From: Guillardia theta CCMP2712
Taxonomy: Eukaryota > Cryptophyceae > Pyrenomonadales > Geminigeraceae
NCBI RefSeq assembly: GCF_000315625.1
Contig: NW_005434628.1
Location: 514,362 to 578,361 of the forward strand
DNA length: 64,000 nucleotides
Direction: 5' to 3'
Part shown: positions 13,796 to 25,688 of the stretch, in pieces
Layout of the letters: the number at the start of each line of letters is the position of its first letter
How positions within the stretch are numbered: the first letter of the stretch is position 1
Position numbers and translations under genes: made by a program
Notes under the pieces: generated by a model
Database searches by the model: none
The model's input: the letters and a program-made list of their open reading frames with translations, nothing else
Told to the model about the DNA's origin: nothing

Positions 13796-16043
13796 TCATA
13801 ATTCAGAGTCATAGTACTCCTCTCCCTCCACCCGCATCTCCTGTATCCTCAACAGCGCGCAAGCTCGACTGATCTTGTCGCTGCTACTCGTTGCTTTCCG
13901 TGAGCAGAGCTCCCTTAATTTGCACTCCCTGTCCCTGCAGCCTCCTGGAGCTTCTGATCTCTCCATGCTGCCCGTTTGCACCTCAACCTCCTCCTTTGTG
14001 ATCTTCATAGCTCCTCCTGTATTCTTCTTCTCTCGTGTGATTCCCTTCTCTCCTCCTTGCTTCAAACCCTGCTGCTGCTCTTGCGCCTTGGTGAAGTGAT
14101 CCTCCCCGCTCGACCCCTCTTGTTTGTGCTGTTCTTGAGATCGAGTCCTCCCGGCCGCGACGTCCTCGTCCCCAAACTCTCTCTGTGAAGTTTTCAACTG
14201 GTTGCTCCTCCTCTTTTTCGCATCAACTCGCGCTTCCTCTCTTCCAGGATCGTTCATGGGACGTTGCTGATGTGACGCCCCTGCCTCGTTCTTTCCACTG
14301 TCTTCCTTCTCCTCTTGCTTCCTCTCCTCCTGCCTGGTCCTCTCCTTGGGACCGTCGTCTTGCTCCTCCCTCTGCTCAACCTGTCCCTCCTCCTTGCTCC
14401 TCGCCCTCCCTTCCTTTTGCTGTTTGTTCTTGTCTTTCGGTGGGCTCGCCCCCTTGGTACCTTCTGTCTTCTGCACCTTTCCTTCCTCCTTCCTCCTTCC
14501 CTCCTCGCCCTCCGATCGCTCTCTGCCTCTGCCCTTGTCCTGGAGCTGCTGCGATGTTGACATCTCGGGTGAATCCTTCAGCTCTCGTGGGTCCTCCTTT
14601 CTTGTGTTGCTCGTCCCGCCCCTCTCCCTCCTCAGGGGCTCTAGTAGAATTCTGCTCACGTTGGCAGCCAAGTCCTTGGAGAGAGGCAGGAGGGAGGAGA
14701 GGGAGGAAAGGTCGGGCATCCCCTTGCTCCATTCCTTGGGCTTCCTCCTCCGGATCGTCTCGATTGAGATCTCCTTCTCGGATTCTCCTCCTCCTCTCCT
14801 CCTCTTCAGCTCCTGCTGGCGATCGCGCCATCCTCTATCCAGCTTCGCAGCCTTTCCCACGTACTTCATCCCCAAGCTCACATGCCCGGCGTCAAGGAGC
14901 GTGGTGCCGAGGTTGCCCAAGAACCTGGAGGTTGGTGAGATGGAGGCGGCAAGGCAACAGGACGGGCTCACTCTGCCTTGGGCTCCAGCATGGCCGCATG
15001 CGCGTACATGCTCGCTGCGTCCTCCCACCTGGAGAGCTGAGTGAAAGCGCTTCCTGCGTTGCTGTAGGCGCCCACGTAGGTCGGGTCGAGCTGGAGGGCC
15101 AGCCCGTACCAGAGGATGGCTCGATCCAAGCGCGGGGGGGAGGAGGTGTGCCAGTGCGCGGCGATGCTGTTGCAGGTCTCAGCAGAGGTGGGAAGCAGCT
15201 CTAGAGCCATAGACAGCGACGCGGCTGCCTCCTCCACGTGCCCCTGAGCTGAGAGAAGGTTGCCAAGAGCATGGTACGCCTGCAGAGAACGAGGCGGAAG
15301 AGAAGGTCAAGGATGATTATGGTGGTGGTGGTGAGGAGGAGGAGGAGGAGGAGGAGGAGGAGAAGGAGGAGGAGTAGGAGGAGAACAGACAAGGAGTGAG
15401 GGGCAGTGAAGAGAGGAGAGGAGCACGAGGGAGAGAGCAGGAGGAGGCAGAGCCGTCTTAGTGCAAGTTATCTTCATCACCTTGGCATAGTCCGGACGGA
15501 ATTTGACCGCATCAAAGAAGGAAGAAATGCTTGTCCTCAGACTCTCCTCCCTCCTCATCTTCCCGCTCTTCTCCTACATACCCGAGTCAAGACGTAGTGC
15601 TCCCTCCCTCCCTCCTTCCCTGATCAACCCGTCTCCTCCTCCTCCGCCACTACCTCCTCCTCCTCATCATCATCTTCTCTCACCATTGCTTGACTTGCAA
15701 TCCCCAGCCCGTAATGTGACTCAGCATGCGCTGGGTTGGCGGCGATGGCCTGCTGGTAGTGCAAGAGCGCGTCGGAGTGAAGAGATTGCTCCATCATCAG
15801 GGCGCCCATGTTGTTGTAGCCGTGAGCATAATCTAGACAAGACAGTGAGGAGAAGAATCATGTATCATGCTAACATGAGGAGATAGAAGCATGAGAGAAA
15901 CGGAGACACCGAGGCAAGAAGGATGAGGGTGTTACATTGAGGGGGCATTGATGGTGCATCATCGTCATCATCATCGCCATCATCATCTCCATCATCATCT
16001 CCATCATCATCTCCATCATCTCCATCATCATCTCCATCATCAT

Positions 16044-16074
<31 letters not shown>

Positions 16075-19000
16075 GTCATCATCATCATCATGTATTTCTT
16101 CTTCTCTTCCTCACCTGGTTTCACGATCGTTGCCTTCTTGTACATATCGAACGCTTCTTGGCGCATTCTATTCGCCTGGTATGAGTTGCCGAGAGAGTTG
16201 AGGATGATGGGGCTGTCTGGCTGCAGGGCCGCCGCCTGCTCAAACATCGACCGAGCCACATCTGCAGAAGGAAAGGGAAGAAAGAGGAGGCATCGAGAGG
16301 GGAAGCAAGGATGGGAAGAAAGGAAGAGAATGAAGGAGGGAGAGGAAGCAGGGAGAGAAGGAGGGAGAGGAGGAGAGAGTAGAGAGGGAGCAGGCAGGAA
16401 AGACAAGGGGGAGGAAAGAAGGATAAAAGCGTCACGCAAACAACTCGCAGCATCTTCACGTCTCTTGCCTGCATTGCCGGCTGCGTCATGGCAGAAACCG
16501 AGGTTGTAATACGCTTCTCCTAGTTGCGGCTGCACCTCCACCGCCCGCAGGTACAAGTCCATCGCCTCCTCCTGCCTCCCAGCCCGCAGCTCCATGCTCC
16601 CCAGGTTAGCAAGAGCCTGCATGACGTCAGGGACGAAGAGGAGCCAAGTCAGGGAGTCAGACAGCGATGGTCCGGAGGAAGAGGGCGAAGGGTGGGTGGG
16701 TGGGAGGGAGGGCAAGAGTGGGCGTCACCTGGTAGTAGGAGGGATGGATGGAGATGGCAAGCTGGTAGTGCCTCCTCGCCTGCTCGACGCTGCCCATGGC
16801 GGAGAGATCGTGCGCAAGGTTGTACCTGACCTTGGCGCTGCGAGGACAGACTTTCACTGCGCTGAGGAAGAGCGAGGACGAGTTCTTCCACTCCCCGTTC
16901 CTCCTCCACGTCAGCGTCAGGTACCCCACGAGTAGCGCGAGCATCGCGACCGGCTGCATCGCTCGGGCAGTGAAGCGAAGAAAGAGGCGGAAGAGGCCGA
17001 CGCGGCGGAGCTTCTTGTCATGGGAGAGGGCAGGAGCAGAGCAGAGAAAGGAGGAGGCGAGCGCGCAGAAAGCGACGCTGGGGAGATAGAGGAGCCGCTC
17101 TGCAACTAGAGTGCCGACGGGGATGACGTGGGAGGCGGGCAGGAAAGTGATGATGACCCACAGGAGCAGACAGACGATCTTGGTCGCCCTCCTCCAGTCC
17201 TTGGACGAGTCGTTGCCATCGGTGAGGAGGGAGTAGAGAGGAGAGAGGTGGAGAGTGAGGAGGAGGAAGAGGACGAAGTACAAGGCGATGGGAAGAAACA
17301 TTCTCACGTCCTCGATCTTGTTCACCTGCACCGGCTCTTGTCAACATCTGCTCCCATTTCTCCCCCTCCATGTCGACCTACAAATCCTCGTCCACTCTTC
17401 AATCAAAACTTTCCACCACCACCTCCTCCTCCTCCACCACTACCTCCACCACATCCACCACATCCACCACCACTACCACCTCATCCTCCTCCTTTGCATT
17501 CTCTTACTCCGCCCCCTCTTCTCCTTCTCCTTCTTCTTCTCCTCTCTCATCACCATCGGGATACAGTCGTAAGAGTAGTCCGCACTGAGTCCTCGCCAAG
17601 GCCATAGGAGAAGAGTAGCATAGACACTGTGAACCTACCAGGAAATTTACTTTCTCCTCCTTTCCCCTCCCCTCCCCTCTTCCTTCTTCCTCCTCTTCCT
17701 CCTCAACCTCTCCACCCCTCTTCTCTTCCTCCCTCCTCCCTCCCCCAGCATCATCCGCACCCGTCCTGCTCCATCCCGCTCGCTGTTTCTCACCAGTGCG
17801 ATGCTCGAGTACCTCGCCCGGGGGTCGGAGATGGAGGGGATCGGGTTGTCGAGGTGAGAGAAGGACGGGAGGTATTTCTCTCCTGTGAGCAACTTGCGGA
17901 GGAGGAGGAGGAGGAGTATCAGGGCTCCTCCAACCAGCACCCTCACCAGCGTCCACGCCTGATACTCCAACAGCTTCTCCTTCACCCTCTGGACCTCGTT
18001 GCCATCCAGACAGCACGGAAACCACGGCTTACTGACCACAGACTTGAACTTGACTGACCTCCCTCCTCCCCTGCCCTCCCACGATGAGTTTTGACTGCAA
18101 GGGGCGAGCAAACTTTAGCCAGAACTCACGCAGCAGGGATCAAGTCTTGCAAGTCGTCCTCTTCCTCGCTCTCCTCCCACACGTCTCCATCACTCTCCTC
18201 GCCACATGACGAGCTCTCATCCCGGCTCTCAGCTTCATCGCTCCATGAGCATCGGCGGAAGATCCCCTGCAGGTTCACAAGTTCACTTCCTCCTCTTACA
18301 ACCCCAGCTCATCCTCACCTGGTATGCCAGCACAGACATCAAGTCCTGCACCAAGAGGTATCCCAACACCGTGATGCCTGCGAGGCAAATCCCTCACAGC
18401 CCGTCAACCAGCACTCGTTCTCACCAGTCTCCTTGCACAGGAACGACAAGATCGCCAGGGCCGATCCAACCAGCAAGCAGCGGACATGGCGGGAGGAGGA
18501 AGAAGGATGAGCTAAGAGGACATGCGCTTCGTCCTCGCAGACGTTCCATGCCGGAGGAGCCTCCTTTGTGAAGGCAAGCAAGGACAACAATCCGAGCAGG
18601 GCACTCAGGGTCTGCTGTAATGGTCATGCTCCATGCCGCTCAAGCACACAACACAGACGTCAGCTCGTCCTACGATGGAGCTCACGGCCTCGCAGTGGAC
18701 CTGCCATCCTGCTCTCAGGCCCGCGACCTTCACAGTCTCTCCCTTACAGGATGCAAGGCAAACAGCAAAGCAGCACAAAAGGCCGCGACGGGACCCAGAA
18801 ACCTGATAAAGAAAGTTGTGTTATGACATGTCATGTCATGAAATGATGTTTCGTCATTCGAGATGGCCAATGGAGCAAGACATTGACGACTTCACCTCTG
18901 GTAGACGAGGCAGGAGACAGCAGAGACGAGGGAATGGAACACAACGTTGAGCACGTGGTAACCGAAGGGATCCAGCCCTGCCTCGCGAGTCATGGCAGGC

Positions 19001-19630
19001 GAGGCTGCAGCAACAGATCACCATGCACGATATGATTGAGACGAAACGTGAGGATTGTGAGAGGACGATACGACTTATGAGATCTTCGCAATCAGTCAGA
19101 ATCTTCCTCCTCTCTCCCCTCCTCTCCCCCCCCCCTCCCCCTTCCTCCTCCCCCCCACCGTCCAACAACAGAAATCTAATCCTTCTAAACCAGAAGGACC
19201 TTCTCCCTCCCTCTCTCGATGATCAAAGGCCTCACTCGTTCGAGGCTATCGGATCCCCCCAGTAGTCATCGAAGAACATCTCGTAAATATGCTTCTTCCC
19301 CAACACATCCCTGACACCTTCGTCAGCCTATTGACCTTCAACAAGAACAGGTTACGGGTTTCTCTGCACGGCATGGACATCGTCGAAGACCATGTCTCCA
19401 TGCAGGGAATTCATGTACGCGAGCCCCCCTGAGGAAATGACACAATCTCGTCATGCCATGTTGCTTTATGGCTTGCGATCAAACATATTCATCTCTTTGA
19501 CTTGAACATGTCTTTGTCTTCCGACCATGTAGATTACCCTCATCAACATCCTACACCTTCCTGGTCTGCTTCCCTCACCTGTCATCGCCGCCAGCGTCGC
19601 TGCAATGGTTACGGTGGAGCAGCATTGCAT
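13796..19630 (-). CDS. TMTC-like protein: GT-C transmembrane O-mannosyltransferase with TPR repeats
   Basis: The start ATG at 19630 gives MQCCSTVTIAATLAAMT. The next exon carries YMNSLHGDMVFDDVHAVQRN (about 19430-19360), matching the first luminal loop of TMTC proteins with its paired Asp. Following exons give EMFFDDYWGD (about 19280), DPFGYHVLNVVFHSLVSAVS (about 18970), EAVSSIVGRADV (about 18690), ALAILSFLCKETG (about 18450), ITVLGYLLVQDLMSVLAYQ (about 18350), DNPIPSISDPRARYSSIAL (about 17820), HSVYATLLLWPWRGLSADYS (about 17590) and FLPASHVIPVGTLVAERLLY (about 17110). After the membrane part come TPR motifs: AKVRYNLAHDLSAMG, EAYYNLGFCHDAAG, PIILNSLGNSYQANR, AHGYNNMGALMMEQ, YVGAYSNAGSAFTQL and LGNLGTTLLDAGH. 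Animal TMTC1-4 add O-mannose to cadherin-type domains in the ER. The last exon (14950-13796) encodes an unusual tail of about 370 residues rich in Lys, Glu, Gln and Arg. Exon limits are approximate. Confidence 0.85.
15945..16091. repeat. (CAT)n-type microsatellite in a TMTC-gene intron
   Basis: About 145 bases of CATCATCATCTCCATCAT words lie in an intron between TPR-encoding exons. On the minus strand this reads as a run of Met/Glu codons and creates a false open frame; it should not be taken as protein. Confidence 0.85.
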
Positions 19631-19954
19631 GTCGGGCCCAACAGGCAGAGGCGGGCTCAACTCAAAGTTTAGTTGGCATACCCGGCGCCATAAGTAGCTG
19701 GATGGCCCCCGGCCCGCCTCAGCCCTGGTGAAACTTGATACTGGCCAGAGATCAAATGAGGGGTCACTAAAGAAACCACAAGACAAGCCTTGCTGGCATG
19801 CCCTCTCCTGCTGCTCCCTCTCTCCTTGACTCTTTATATCATGCAGGCGGTGGGACGATACACATAGTCGCACAGTCACGTAATTGGCAAAGATCTCAAG
19901 GATTATCCAAAGGGCAACAAATAAATTGCAATATCTTCAACGTTATGAAGTCAC
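19631..19954. other. interval between the TMTC-like and RWP-RK genes
   Basis: This stretch of 324 bases holds no supported exon. It is the upstream region of the TMTC-like gene and the 3' flank of the RWP-RK gene, which lie head to tail on the minus strand. A polyadenylation-like AATAAA word occurs near 19919 on the + strand only, so it is not useful for either gene. Confidence 0.5.
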
Positions 19955-20720
19955 TCATGGTCTTTTAATTGGGCATTCATATGCAAACGAGCCCTCTTCC
20001 TCGCCCTCTTCCTCGCCCTCTTCCTCGCCCTCCTCGAGCTCTCCCTCAATATACCACCGTAGCCACTCCTCCTCGATTGCATACTCCCACTCATCCCTCG
20101 TATCTTCCCGTCTCTCTCCCAGCTCCGCATGCTCCGGACACGTCTCATACGCTTGATCTGCCGCGTGATCGGTCGGGCGAGGCTCCATCACCTTCTGCTG
20201 GTCGGCGAGAGCCTTTGCTCGGCTCTGCCTCGGGGCCTTTTTCCTCGAGTATGGCCACCGCCCGAGCCCGAGCGCCTTGCAAGCGTTCTTGAGGGCAGAG
20301 AGAGAGATGCCCTGGGAGGGACGCAAACAATCAGCCGCCCGTCGTCATCGGAGCAGGGACAAGGAGAAAGAGCGAGGAGCACAGTAGGAAGAGAGTGGGC
20401 ACGGGAGACCTCACCAGGTGACGAGCAGCGTCGGTTTGCGTCAGGTGCGTGAGCCTGAGGGAGTGAAGGAGCTCTGAGGTGATACGGCAGAAGGGTTGCG
20501 ATCGATCAGATTGGGAGGGGGAAGACTTGCGAGGGTAGACAATGCGAATGGTCTGAGGAGGCTTGAAGATAGGAGTCATTGGAAGAGGAGTAGAGGAGGG
20601 AGGGAAGGAGGAGGGAGAGGAGGGAGTGAGGGAGGAGGGAGAGGAGGGAGTGAGGGAGGAGGGAGAAAGGGAGGAGGAAGAGAGGGAGGAGGAAGAGAGG
20701 GAGGAGGCAGGAGAGGGCAT
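19955..20720 (-). CDS. short RWP-RK domain protein, two exons, 220 aa
   Basis: Exon 1 (20720-20415) encodes a Ser/Pro-rich N-terminus and then TSELLHSLRLTHLTQTDAAR. A 103-nt GT-AG intron (20414-20312) is removed in phase 0. Exon 2 (20311-19955) continues GISLSALKNACKALGLGRWP and YSRKK. The block, a helix, LGISLSALKNACKxLGLxRWP and a basic run, is the RWP-RK signature of plant and algal nitrogen-response and gamete-programme transcription factors (NLP, RKD and MID types), which bind DNA. The C-terminal half is strongly acidic with a repeated GEEEGEEEGEEEG stretch encoded by a CTCTTCCTCGCC repeat (about 19990-20035). No PB1 or GAF domain is seen, so it is an RKD-like minimal form. Confidence 0.8.
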
Positions 20721-21123
20721 GGCAGCGATGGGAGAGAATCGATGCGGAGTGGCGATCCGAACAGAATCCGTGTACTAAAAATCTCGTGTGGGGAGATTGT
20801 GACCGAACCCCGTCAAAAGTTTCTTATTCGTATCTCAATTCCGGCCCCCTCCGCTCTCTTCAACTCCCTCCACGTGCCTTGCTCGAGGCGTTTCGATTTC
20901 GCGTCGTTCAGCCGCATATCCTCTCAGCAAAGTCAACAGCAACTTGAGTCAAGATCCCAACGGCTTCGTTATCCCCCTATCGACGGTCACCGACTCTCAG
21001 GGAACCGTTGAACGGTCGATAACCGTTTAACGGTCGCCGGGCCCGGGGCCGGCCCGAGGGGTCCGACGGTCAGCCTGCCAGTGTGACGGTTTCATAAAGT
21101 CAAAACTGACCTCCAAGTTTGAC
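20721..21123. other. divergent promoter region with GC island
   Basis: About 400 bases separate the RWP-RK start (minus) from the coiled-coil PDZ gene (plus). They contain the inverted words AACGGTCGATAACCGTTTAACGGTC (20 bases of which form CGATAACCGTTTAACGGTCG) near 21012-21035. A short GC island, CCGGGCCCGGGGCCGGCCCG, follows at about 21038-21057. No exon is supported. Confidence 0.5.
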
Positions 21124-24100
21124 ATGTTTTTTTACTACCCTACCCTACTCCAGTTCAATGCCTTTTCCGGTCGAAAGCACCCCTTCTCGCACACAATGGC
21201 GGTGGAAGCGAGGATGATGCGGCGGGCGATCCGCATCTGGGGGGAGAGCGGGAAGTGGATGAAGTGGGCGAGGACGATGGAGGGGCTAATGCGCTCGAGG
21301 AGGGAAAGATCCACCTTGTCCTGGGGGCTCCGGGTATGGGGAAAACGGCTGAGACTGGCGGTACGAAGCAGCTTTCATCTGCGATCTCATCGTCTTCGTT
21401 TGCTGGGTAGAACGCTGAACAGTCTGCGCAATCATGCCATAGAGCAGGCAAGGTCAAGCCATGCAGCTCGATTGAACAGCTCGAGGAAGTCTCAGGAGCA
21501 AGTGCAGCAAAGTCTGCAGGAGATGGAATACGTAAAGGCAGAAAACGACATCCTTAAAGCGAAAATGAAGTCTCAAAGCACAGAGTGCCAAGCGTTGGAA
21601 ACCAACGTGACGAGTTTGAAGAAGCAAGTCATGCAGCTGAATCTCAAGACTTTGAGCACGAAAGAAAAACTTTCGAGTATGAGCAAAGACATCAAACGAG
21701 CACGGAGAACTTTTGGCTTAGATATGAACCGTTTGATTGGCGAGAGCATTGAAACCATTGACGTTTCCCTGGAGATTGTCAGTGTGCAGAGCACTCAAAG
21801 TAAGATGTTGAACGATCGATATCTCTCTCTACTCCAGAGTGTTGAGAGCCAGTATGATATCGTTGAGGAGATGTGGAAAAGACTTGTACTAGTTACCCCG
21901 AAGTTGGGTCTATCGCAGCCGTCTGCCGTTCCCGTCTCAGATACAATGGAAGACAAGACGAGCAGGTTGAAGGAGGTGCGAGACATGACCTATGATAGCA
22001 TTGAGATGCTCGAGTCTCTGACAAGCAAGAATAAGCATCTACAGCAAATGGTTTCGGGGAACGAGGAAGTGTTTGCTTCCATGCAGGCGCACATAGACGA
22101 TCTGAAGAATCAGATCAAGTTCATCGAGTCCGAGCGAGAGACCCTTGCAGGGAGAGAGGAGTGGAGGTCGCGCCATGAGGAGGAGGACGAAATGAGACGG
22201 TGTGCACTGGAAAGGCAAGTGAACGACTCAACGACGAAGTTGCGGTGCATCATGACTGAGAACGACGAGCTGAAGAGACTGATAGCTGACATGAAAAATC
22301 GGCAAGACCTCCATGAGAGAAATTGCGAGGAAATGGCTGAGATTGTGAAGAGGAAGCTGCAACATGCGCACGAGATGGAGAAGGAGAGGATTGAGCACGC
22401 GCACCGAGCAAGTCTCGGGGAGAAAGACAAAGTCATCATGGCGTTGCGAGAGAAGCTGCTGATTGCAGAGACATCGTTGAGATGCTCGACCCATGATCCC
22501 CGGGTTTGTACAATTTCTCACCTCTTATCCCGTCCATCCTCACCAGAGTTTTCTTGAGCAGGTGATGGAGGAAAGCGAGAGCGGCGATGAAAATGGAGAG
22601 TTCGACCAAGAGGGCTCGAAACAAGGAGAGGAGGAGGAGCAGGAGTTGGCCATGGGTGGTCAAGCTCATATTGGTCTGGAGATCGCGGACAGCAGGACAA
22701 TGCCAGGGAACGCGTACGTGCTGAGAGTGGTGGACTTGATGGACAGAGAGGGGAGGAGGCAGGGGAGCGAAGGGTATGACAACGAGGAAGTCAAAGTCAA
22801 CGACGAGCTGCTAGAGGTCGATGACATTCAAGTCCGAAACCTTTCGGCCCGGCAAGTCCGCGAGACTCTTTGCGGGGACTCAAACACCCTTGTCAAGTTG
22901 CGACTAAGACGTCCAGCTGAATCGTTGGAGTTCTCAGTGCTGGTCAAAAGACACGTCGGAGGCTCTCTTCTGCAAGGCTCTTGCCGCGAAGGCTCTGGAG
23001 CCTTGAAGCTGCGTCTGCTGGCGGCAGAGCTGGAGGGGGAGAAGAAGAAGCACAAGAGGACTCAAGGGGAGCTGAGGGAGCTGAAGGCGGACTATCAGAG
23101 CGCCTCCTCCTCCTACCAGCAGCTGCTTCAGACCATCGAGAGGAAATTCAATGTCTCCTCCCTTCTCCTCCCTGAACAGCCGTCCTCTCCTCGTCCCTCC
23201 TCCTCCTCCTCCTCCTCCTCCTCCTCCCAGCCCTCGCGCAGTGTCATCGTAAGGAAGATGGAGGAGGTCAAGCAGACTCTGTCATCCCTGCCGCAGTCTC
23301 TCGATCTGGTGAACCTCAGCTGGACCAAGAGCGAGCTCAGCGCGTGCCAGGAGCGGCTCACAGCCATTCTCGGCGACTACAAGAAGCACAAGGAGGAGGC
23401 CCAGGCAGAGACGAGGAGGCTGACGGCGAAGCTCGCCAAGAGTGAGGAGGAGAGGGAGGAGGCGAGGAGCTCGCTGAACAAGGCCTGGAGCAGTCTTGAA
23501 GTCCTGGAAAGGAAGCACACGGAGCTGGGGAAGGAGCACGCGAAATGTCTGCGTGAGAGGAAGGAAGCGACCGAGGAGGTGGAAAGTCTGCGGCAGGAGT
23601 CCGCGAGACTGGAAGAGGAGGTGGAGAAGTGGAGGGCGAGGACGATGAGTCTGATGGAGGACAAGGAGGGCAGACTGGAGCAGACAGAGAGGCTGAAGCA
23701 GCAACGAGATGAGGCGCAACGAAGTTTGAGATTCTCCTTCCTCAAGATCGACAAGTGTCAGGAGTTTGTCGTCAAGGAGCGAGAGCGATGGCTGCTCATG
23801 AGCGTCTTCGAGGAGTTCTGGCTCAAGACTTGCTCTCCTCTCGAGAAGTTTGTCGCTCGTTCCGCCGCCAACAACTCGAGGCTGCAGCGAGAACTTCTCG
23901 TCCTCTCCGACCGACGCAAGTCAGCCGAGGAGGAGGCCCTCAGGCTCCAAGAGCAGGTCGTCGCCCTCCAGCACGAGCAGGTGACTTGTCAGCTGTCCAG
24001 GAGAGAAACTTGCGTGTTTCTTCAGGGCCTCTGCATCCAACTCGCTGCTCTCAAGCAGCTCCCCCTCCTCCTCCTCGAGCTTCTTGCATCTCTCTGCGCT

Positions 24101-25092
24101 GATGTCGCAAGGCTAGTCGAAGCGGAGGAGGAAGAGAGAATCAAAAGGCAGGCAGGAAATAGAGGAGGAGGAGGAGGAGGAGGAGGAGGAGGAGGAGGAG
24201 GAGGAGGAGGAGGAGGAGATCTGCTGCAAGGACTATCGCAGGCAGAGGGCAAGGTCAGCAAGCTCCTTGCAACAGTCTCGGTCCTGCAGTACGAGTGGAG
24301 GATGCAGCATGAGCGATGGAGCAGCACCAGCCGGCAGTTTGCTGAGGATGTGCAAAGAGACGTTGCTGCTTGTTGCGCGAGTGTGCGCGATCTAGCGGAG
24401 GAGGCGGCGAAGAGAAGACGGAGAGAGGAGGAGGCGGCGGAGGCGATGAGGAGGATGCAGGAGCATCTGGAAGTCTCCGAGCTTCGCTTGTCGTCCTCAC
24501 AAGATCGCTTGTCCTGCCTCTCTGAGAGCCTCGAGCACTACAAGAAGTTGTTCGCGCACTCCAAGCTTGAGCTCCAGCATAGCAGTCAGGACATTCAGAC
24601 CCTCCGCTCCTCCATTGCTGAACTGCGCGAGGAGGAGAAGGTTTCCTCGCGCGTGAAGGAAGAGCAGAGCAGGGAGCTTCTCGTCTTGCGCGGGTCAAAC
24701 GCCTCTGTCCTTGCCCGGTATCAGGCGATCAAGCAGGAGGTTGAGAGGAGCCTTCGCTCCATGCTGCCCCTCTTGTTCGACAGTCTGCAAGACATACAGG
24801 GGACACGGCAGGAGACGAGTCGTGAAGAGGAGGAGGAAGAGGAGAAGACTCGCTATGTCACTCAGGGTTGTCTTGATCAAACTGACAGCATCCTCGTCCT
24901 CCTGGAGAATGTGCGAGGGATTGGGCTTGTGTTGCATCAGGTACGTTTCTCCTCTCTCCTGTTCCCTCTCCCTTCCTCTTTCTGCACCTTTCCTCCTCCT
25001 CCTCCTCCTCCTCCTCCTCCTTTTCCCATCATCATCATCATCATCATCTCCATCATCTCCATCATCATCATCTCCATCATCATCATCATCAT

Positions 25093-25138
<46 letters not shown>

Positions 25139-25549
25139 TCCATCATCATCATCTCCATCATCATCATCACCACCACCACCTCCTCCTCCACCACCACCAC
25201 CAACACCGCCATCATCTTTATCTTCTCATTCTCATTTCCAGAGCATTATCTTGCTGTCTTTATCCCTCCGATCGTGACCATATGACAGGAGAACTCAAAG
25301 CTCAAGCACAGCAATGACAAACTCACGGCGCACAACAGGTTCACTTCCTCCTCTCCCTCTTCGTCTTCGTTGTCTTTCTTCAGTCCATCTCTCTTCCTCT
25401 CGTCACGCGACGTCCCAATTCAGTCGTCCTAATGCTGCAGCAGGAAGCTCAGGAGTGTTGTGGATGCTGTTGGCAACGTGGGGAGAAGCTACGGTGACAA
25501 ACTCAGCTCACAGATCCCGCGGGTCGAAGGAGCAGGAGAGGACAAGTGA
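21124..25549 (+). CDS. long coiled-coil protein with a central PDZ domain
   Basis: Exon 1 opens at ATG 21124. The in-frame ATG at 21196 (CACACAATGG) is a better-looking start. It encodes a Trp/Arg-rich region with spaced W residues (IWGESGKWMKWARTMEGL, LSWGLRVWGKRLRLA), reminiscent of Sfi1-type repeats, and then about 320 residues of coiled coil. A 58-nt intron (22504-22561) is removed in phase 0. Exon 2 (22562 to about 24940) starts with an acidic linker and a PDZ domain (HIGLEIADSRTMPGNAYVLR through VNDELLEVDDIQVRNLSARQ). Long Glu/Lys/Leu heptads with a poly-Ser tract and a poly-Gly tract follow. Exon 3 (25289-25336, ENSKLKHSNDKLTAHN) follows a microsatellite-bearing intron. A last exon reads KLRSVVDAVGNVGRSYGDKL and stops at 25547-25549; the join AACAG|GAAG keeps frame. 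Length is about 1,350 residues. A scaffold, centrosomal or cytoskeletal role is inferred only from architecture. Confidence 0.75.
24163..24219 (+). repeat. in-frame (GGA)n tract encoding poly-Gly
   Basis: A pure GGA trinucleotide run inside exon 2 of the coiled-coil PDZ gene encodes about 19-20 consecutive glycines between two coiled-coil blocks (KRQAGNR before, DLLQGLSQAEG after). It is likely a flexible, length-polymorphic hinge. Confidence 0.85.
25028..25190. repeat. (CAT)n/(CAC)n microsatellite in an intron
   Basis: CATCATCATCTCCATCAT words followed by CACCACCACCTCC lie between the donor CAG|GTACGT near 24940 and the acceptor before 25289. The frame stays open through this intron and would add poly-Ile; splicing removes it. 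Confidence 0.85.
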
Positions 25550-25558
25550 GGGGAGGAG

Positions 25559-25608
25559 GAGGGAGGAGGAGGAGGAGGAGGAGGAGGAGGAGGAGGAGGA
25601 GGAAGGAG
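25559..25608. repeat. (GGA)n microsatellite between convergent genes
   Basis: A GGAGGAGGA run begins about ten bases after the stop of the coiled-coil PDZ gene and lies in the 140-base gap to the apyrase stop. It is probably 3' UTR sequence. Confidence 0.8.
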
Positions 25609-25688
25609 AACTTTCAAAGGTTTAATCAAATAAAATGTATATGAAGATGTGCGCGTATGCACTCGGCAAGTCTCCTCCTCCTTCGCCG

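Noticed and set aside
15948-16184. Poly-His/Met open frames over the CAT repeat at about 16 kb
   Set aside because: They are produced by the (CAT)n microsatellite in an intron of the TMTC-like gene; flanking exons are in other frames.
24937-25285. Poly-Ile/Ser extension of the coiled-coil PDZ protein past 24940
   Set aside because: A CAG|GTACGT donor and a later in-phase acceptor show that this is an intron; the residues come from a microsatellite.
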